From Spirochaetales bacterium (GTDB lineage: Bacteria > Spirochaetota > Spirochaetia > DTKZ01), in NCBI GenBank assembly GCA_031280945.1, contig JAITGB010000007.1, positions 1 through 8,678 on the forward strand: a DNA stretch of 8,678 nt. Direction: 5' to 3'. The translations under genes were made by a program, and so were the position numbers. Shown piece by piece: positions 5,651-8,678 of this stretch. The notes beneath the pieces are model-generated. The model saw only the letters and a program-made list of their open reading frames with translations, did no database searches and was not told where the DNA came from. Numbering within the stretch: the stretch's first letter is position 1; the number at the start of each line of letters is the position of its first letter.

Positions 5651-7060
5651 ATGCGCAAAGAATCTAGCGAGAAACAGATTTCACACGCGACAGACAGGCT
5701 GGGGAAAGACGGGATTGGAAAACTTCTTTTCACTTTTTCCGTACCTGCGGTTATCGGTATGCTTGTCAACGCGTTTTATAATATTGTGGACCGCATCTAC
5801 GTTGGGCAGGGCGTTGACCCCCTGGGCATCGCGGGCATTGCAATGGCCATGCCCGTTATGATGGTGCTTATGGCGGCTTCCATGTTTATCGGCATAGGGG
5901 CCAACGTTCTTTTTTCCATACGCCTCGGCGAGGGCCGCCGCCACGAGGTAGAAAAAATTATGGGCCACGCTTTTGCGCTTCTTTTTCTTGTGCCCGCTTT
6001 TTTTATTGTTATAAGTTTTATTTTTATTGACGAAATTCTCCGAGACCTCATTGGAGCAAGCGATGCGGTTTTTCCCTACGCGAAAACATACCTCGAAATA
6101 ATTCTCTACGGCGGCATTTTCGGCGCTATGGGGCCGGGTATAAATCACTTTATCCGTTCAGACGGGCATCCCCGCACTTCGATGATGACGCAAATCCTTG
6201 GGGCCTTTGTCAACATTATTCTTGACCCTATTTTTATTTTTGTTTTCGATATGGGTATTGCGGGGGCGGCGTGGGCTACAATAATTTCCGAGTTTGTTTC
6301 GTTCCTCTGGGTCATGATTTATTTTAACTCGCGCTGGACTCACCTGCGCTTCCGCCCCAGCGCGATGAGGCTTGAAGGGAAACTGTGCCTGCGCATCATG
6401 GCTATAGGGTTTGCTCCTTTTGCCATGCAGTCCGCCCTGGGGCTTGTGAACGGCGTTTTAAATAAAAGCCTCGAAGTACACGGCGGAGACCTGGCGGTAA
6501 CGGCCATGGGGATTGTTTTTAGTATTCACATTGTTTTGATTATGCCTCTCCAGGGGCTCAATCAGGGCGTGCAGGCCATTGCGGGTTACAACTACGGCGC
6601 AAAGAAATTTGACAGAGTACGCAGAACCTACTGGCTTGCGATAAAATGCGCTACGATTTTTGTTGCTGCCGGGTTTATTCTCTTCGAATTCTTTCCCCGC
6701 GTTTTTATAGCCGCTTTCAGAAACGAAGAGGGGCCTCTCATGGAACTGGGCGTCCATGTGCTTCGCGTGGTCTCAATAGCCCTTCCGCTTATAGGTTTCC
6801 AGATTATCACCTCGAATTTCTTCCAGGCGATAGGAAAACCTGTTCAGGGTACGATTTTAAGCCTGTCGCGGCAAATCCTTTTTTTTATCCCCATTGTTAT
6901 TTTTCTCCCGCGCCTCGTCGGGCTTGAGGGTGTGTTTCTCACCTTTCCCATTTCGGACGTTCTTGCCTCAAGCCTCGCGGCCCTGGTTATGCGGCGCGAG
7001 GTAAAGAGCCTCAAAAGGAAGCATAAGGCTGCGGAGGCTGGGGATAGGGCGATGGGCTAA
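5651..7060 (+). CDS. MATE-family multidrug/Na+ (or H+) efflux transporter
   Basis: The 469-residue product has the length and about 12 hydrophobic segments of a MATE transporter in the inner membrane, exporting drugs or metabolites in exchange for Na+ or H+. The N-terminal lobe opens with RLGKDGIGKLLFTFSVPAV and NAFYNIVDRIYVGQG, then GANVLFSIRLGEGRRHEVEKIMG. RSDGHPRTSMM and ILGAFVNIILDPIFIF follow. The second lobe has MPLQGLNQGVQAIAGYNYGA and ends SNFFQAIGKPVQGTILSLSRQ with a short basic cytoplasmic tail. The start is certain in frame: a TGA directly precedes ATG 5651, so no upstream extension is possible. There is no ribosome binding site. The substrate cannot be read from the sequence. It is divergent from the lipoprotein gene. 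Confidence 0.93.
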   Translation: MRKESSEKQISHATDRLGKDGIGKLLFTFSVPAVIGMLVNAFYNIVDRIYVGQGVDPLGIAGIAMAMPVMMVLMAASMFIGIGANVLFSIRLGEGRRHEVEKIMGHAFALLFLVPAFFIVISFIFIDEILRDLIGASDAVFPYAKTYLEIILYGGIFGAMGPGINHFIRSDGHPRTSMMTQILGAFVNIILDPIFIFVFDMGIAGAAWATIISEFVSFLWVMIYFNSRWTHLRFRPSAMRLEGKLCLRIMAIGFAPFAMQSALGLVNGVLNKSLEVHGGDLAVTAMGIVFSIHIVLIMPLQGLNQGVQAIAGYNYGAKKFDRVRRTYWLAIKCATIFVAAGFILFEFFPRVFIAAFRNEEGPLMELGVHVLRVVSIALPLIGFQIITSNFFQAIGKPVQGTILSLSRQILFFIPIVIFLPRLVGLEGVFLTFPISDVLASSLAALVMRREVKSLKRKHKAAEAGDRAMG

Positions 7061-7101
7061 AGGGTAGGAATAAAGGGGTATAGTTTGGCTTTCTCCTATC
7101 T

Positions 7102-7132
7102 TACTCCATAAAATACATATAGTGTATGGAGT
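7102..7132. repeat. Operator-like inverted repeat 1 (ACTCCATA/TATGGAGT)
   Basis: ACTCCATA (7103-7110) is mirrored exactly by TATGGAGT (7125-7132). The half-site is the same as in the stronger palindrome at 7201-7232, with T7102 before it giving TACTCCATA. It lies about 110 bases before the AAA gene promoter, in AT-rich DNA that contains TATAAT-like boxes at 7133-7138 and 7142-7147. Confidence 0.6.
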
Positions 7133-7167
7133 TATAATCTATATAATTATAAGGTTGTGAGGATTTA

Positions 7168-7199
7168 TATTCCATAAAAATATAATATTTTAAGGAATA
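7168..7199. repeat. Operator-like inverted repeat 2 (TATTCC/GGAATA)
   Basis: TATTCCATA (7168-7176) differs from the TACTCCATA half-site by one base. Its partner GGAATA (7194-7199) restores six base pairs. This is the weakest of the three sites and ends two bases before the strongest one. Confidence 0.45.
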
Positions 7200-7200
7200 C

Positions 7201-7232
7201 TACTCCATAAACTTGACAAAGTTTATGGAGTA
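7201..7232. promoter_or_regulatory. 14-bp perfect palindrome overlapping the -35 box (operator)
   Basis: TACTCCATAAACTT (7201-7214) is exactly mirrored by AAGTTTATGGAGTA (7219-7232) around GACA. The loop and flanking bases supply the TTGACA -35 hexamer, and the right arm fills most of the promoter spacer. Binding of a dimeric protein here would block RNA polymerase, so a repressor operator is the natural reading. The stem is AT-rich and no T-run follows directly, so a terminator for the MATE gene is unlikely. Confidence 0.7.
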
Positions 7233-7241
7233 TAGTATTAT
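7213..7241 (+). promoter_or_regulatory. Near-consensus promoter of the AAA/DUF4143 gene
   Basis: TTGACA (7213-7218) matches the -35 consensus exactly, the spacer is the ideal 17 bases, and TATTAT (7236-7241) matches the -10 at five of six positions. Transcription would begin at about 7247-7249, on the ATG at 7249. Confidence 0.8.
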
Positions 7242-7248
7242 TTTATCT

Positions 7249-8382
7249 ATGCCCGTCTACTATTATAGACACTATGGAAACTTAGCAAACCTCGCCAAGC
7301 CGAATCGTGTAACTGTATTATACGGGCCGCGCAGGGTAGGCAAAACCACCCTCGTAAACAGGTATATCGATTTCCTGAAGACCCGCGTTCTGAAGGCTTC
7401 GGGGGATAACCTTGCCGAAAGCATGGTTCTTTCCAGCCGTGATACCCGCGCTCTTTTGGACTGGACGGCGGGCTACGACACAGTGTTTATCGATGAGGCG
7501 CAGAGGATTTCCGGCATAGGTATTGGCCTCAAAATACTCATTGATGCCCGGCCTGAGCTCAATATTATCGCAACAGGCTCGTCGTCCTTTGACCTTGCCG
7601 GAAAACTTGGCGAACCCTTAACAGGCAGGCAGACTCCGCTCAGGCTCTATCCTCTGTCGGTAAGCGAAATGAGCCAAACCCTCAACGCGCATGAGATACG
7701 GCAGAACCTCGAAGATTTTCTTGTCTACGGAATGTATCCCGAAGTACGCACAGCATCTTCCGGTGAACAAAAAAAGTTTATCCTGAACGAACTCTCGGAC
7801 GCATACCTTTTGAAGGATATACTGGAACTTGAGCGTATCAAAAAACCGCGGACGCTCCTTGACCTCCTTTCGCTTATAGCTCTGCAAACCGGCAGTGAGG
7901 TAAGCCTAAACGAGCTGTCCGGCAGGCTCCGTATAGATGTTAAAACAGTAGAGCGCTACCTTGACCTTTTGGAAAAATCTTTTGTTCTGTACAACCTGCG
8001 CGGCTTTAGCAGAAACCTCCGTAATGAAGTTACGCGCACGAGTAAGTATTATTTCTACGATACGGGAGTACGCAACGCCGTCATCAAAAACTTTAATCCG
8101 TTTTCCCTGCGCGCGGATGCGGGCGCTCTGTGGGAAAACTTTATGGTTATAGAAAGGCTGAAATTCCGTTCGTACACCAACATCTTTGCCCGCGACTATT
8201 TCTGGCGTACATGGGAAAAAAAGGAAATAGACCTTCTGGAAGAATCAGGCGGACAGCTCTCGGCTTTTGAGTTTAAATGGTCGCCAAAGAAAGCGGCGAA
8301 AGTCCCTGCCCTGTTTTGTGAAACCTATCCAGAGGCAAGTTACACGGTTATATCGCCGGATAATTTTCTTGACTATGTGTAG
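7249..8382 (+). CDS. AAA-family ATPase with DUF4143 / PD-(D/E)XK-like C-terminus
   Basis: From ATG 7249 the product has 377 residues, the usual size for the family. Walker A is GPRRVGKT (26-33), Walker B TVFIDEA (78-84) and the sensor-1 region IIATGSSSFDLAGK (106-119). A winged-helix-like segment (about 216-250: SLNELSGRLRID, TVERYLDLLEKSFVLYNL) precedes the DUF4143 hallmark YYFYDTGVRNAVI (267-279). EIDLL (326-330) and EFKW (341-344) match the catalytic D and ExK of PD-(D/E)XK nuclease folds and look intact. The cellular role of the family is unsettled. The frame opens at TTG 7213, but those codons are promoter and operator bases, so I choose ATG 7249. It has no ribosome binding site. Confidence 0.9.
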   Translation: MPVYYYRHYGNLANLAKPNRVTVLYGPRRVGKTTLVNRYIDFLKTRVLKASGDNLAESMVLSSRDTRALLDWTAGYDTVFIDEAQRISGIGIGLKILIDARPELNIIATGSSSFDLAGKLGEPLTGRQTPLRLYPLSVSEMSQTLNAHEIRQNLEDFLVYGMYPEVRTASSGEQKKFILNELSDAYLLKDILELERIKKPRTLLDLLSLIALQTGSEVSLNELSGRLRIDVKTVERYLDLLEKSFVLYNLRGFSRNLRNEVTRTSKYYFYDTGVRNAVIKNFNPFSLRADAGALWENFMVIERLKFRSYTNIFARDYFWRTWEKKEIDLLEESGGQLSAFEFKWSPKKAAKVPALFCETYPEASYTVISPDNFLDYV

Positions 8383-8400
8383 GCAGGGCAGGGTTTCCGC

Positions 8401-8459
8401 TGCGCACGGAAGCGCGCGGCGGTCGCTGTGCGCCCTGCCCGCGCGGAGCGCGGGCAGGG
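8401..8459. repeat. GC-rich hairpins downstream of the AAA gene
   Basis: GCGCAC (8402-8407) pairs with GTGCGC (8428-8433). A 12-bp perfect stem, CCCTGCCCGCGC (8433-8444) with GCGCGGGCAGGG (8448-8459), surrounds a GGA loop. Stability is very high, but a G-run follows rather than a T-run. It may stop or protect the end of the AAA message, or belong to the same class of intergenic repeats as 310-557. Confidence 0.55.
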
Positions 8460-8462
8460 GGG

Positions 8463-8572
8463 GGTTAGGCCCAGCGGGCAGCCCCTGGGTCTTTTGCGCA
8501 AGGGACTGGTCGCAATCCCGTTGGGATTGCTGCTCGTCCATGCAGCCTGGATAGAAGCGAAAGCCCGGCTAC
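8463..8572 (+). repeat. Structured intergenic repeat-like segment sharing the GAAGCG-AAA-CCC core
   Basis: Bases 8512-8519 (GCAATCCC) pair perfectly with 8523-8530 around a GTT loop. Downstream, GATAGAAGCGAAAGCCCGG (about 8550-8568) resembles GATTGAAGCGGAAACCCC in copy A (450-467), and GCGCAAG occurs upstream of this motif in both. No credible coding region exists here: the overlapping open frames on both strands cross the hairpins and lack protein-like composition. Confidence 0.4.
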
Positions 8573-8599
8573 CAGAATTTCAATTTTCGATTTTTATTA

Positions 8600-8651
8600 T
8601 TGGAACGTATCCGGTTTTTTCTATTATTTCCTGCCCCTCCTGTGATACAAT
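8600..8651 (+). promoter_or_regulatory. Possible promoter elements near the right edge
   Basis: Two candidates can be seen. TTGGAA (8600-8605), a 16-base spacer and TATTAT (8622-8627) form one. TGATACAAT (8643-8651) fits an extended -10 and would start transcription near 8658, five bases before an ATG at 8663 whose frame is open to the window edge (M V L R S). Too little sequence remains to say whether a gene starts there. Confidence 0.3.
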
Positions 8652-8678
8652 CCACCTAATAAATGGTCTTACGTTCTT

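Noticed and set aside
7201..7248. The 14-bp palindrome as a terminator of the MATE gene
   Set aside because: The stem is AT-rich, lacks an adjacent T-run, and contains a near-perfect -35 box with a matching -10.
8245..8554. Open frames on both strands across the right-hand hairpin region
   Set aside because: They overlap the end of the AAA gene and the hairpins, and have low-complexity products without recognisable motifs or ribosome sites.

Overview
The window is 8.7 kb of bacterial DNA that most resembles a spirochaete, probably a Treponema-type genome. This assignment is inferred from gene content, with no marker gene to confirm it. The signs are a P-loop protein ending in an Asp23-like segment, a lipoprotein joining a CsgG/LpoB-like domain to a SUMF1 domain, a relaxed lipobox, a poly(A)-polymerase-type nucleotidyltransferase, and GC-rich hairpin repeats between genes. 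Six complete protein genes, one partial gene at the left edge and three notable non-coding regions can be supported.

Layout. (1) 1-304 is the 3' end of an unrecognised gene. (2) 305-612 is a non-coding run of GC hairpins that ends in repeat copy A. (3) About 613-1464 (+) encodes the P-loop/Asp23-like protein. (4) 1465-1698 holds repeat copy B, inverted relative to copy A, then the leader of the next gene. (5) 1699-2916 (+) encodes an exported protein with a peptidase-MA-like region lacking HExxH, followed by TPRs. (6) 2957-4057 (-) is a pcnB-like gene and 4079-5479 (-) is the lipoprotein; they form a two-gene operon that converges on the TPR gene. (7) 5480-5650 is a divergent promoter region. 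(8) 5651-7060 (+) is a MATE transporter. (9) 7061-7248 is an AT-rich control region with three related inverted repeats and a near-consensus promoter. (10) 7249-8382 (+) is an AAA ATPase with a DUF4143 / PD-(D/E)XK-like C-terminus. (11) 8383-8678 is a hairpin-rich intergenic stretch with possible promoter elements at the right edge.

The genes do not form one obvious pathway. Three things stand out. A 76-bp imperfect repeat (72/76 identical) brackets the P-loop gene in inverted orientation, and a hairpin inside it is preserved because one mismatch falls in the loop. A 14-bp perfect palindrome overlaps the TTGACA of the promoter of the AAA/DUF4143 gene, with two weaker related palindromes upstream, which looks like an operator array. 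For both the MATE gene and the AAA gene the predicted transcription start falls on the ATG, with no ribosome binding site in front, which suggests leaderless mRNAs.
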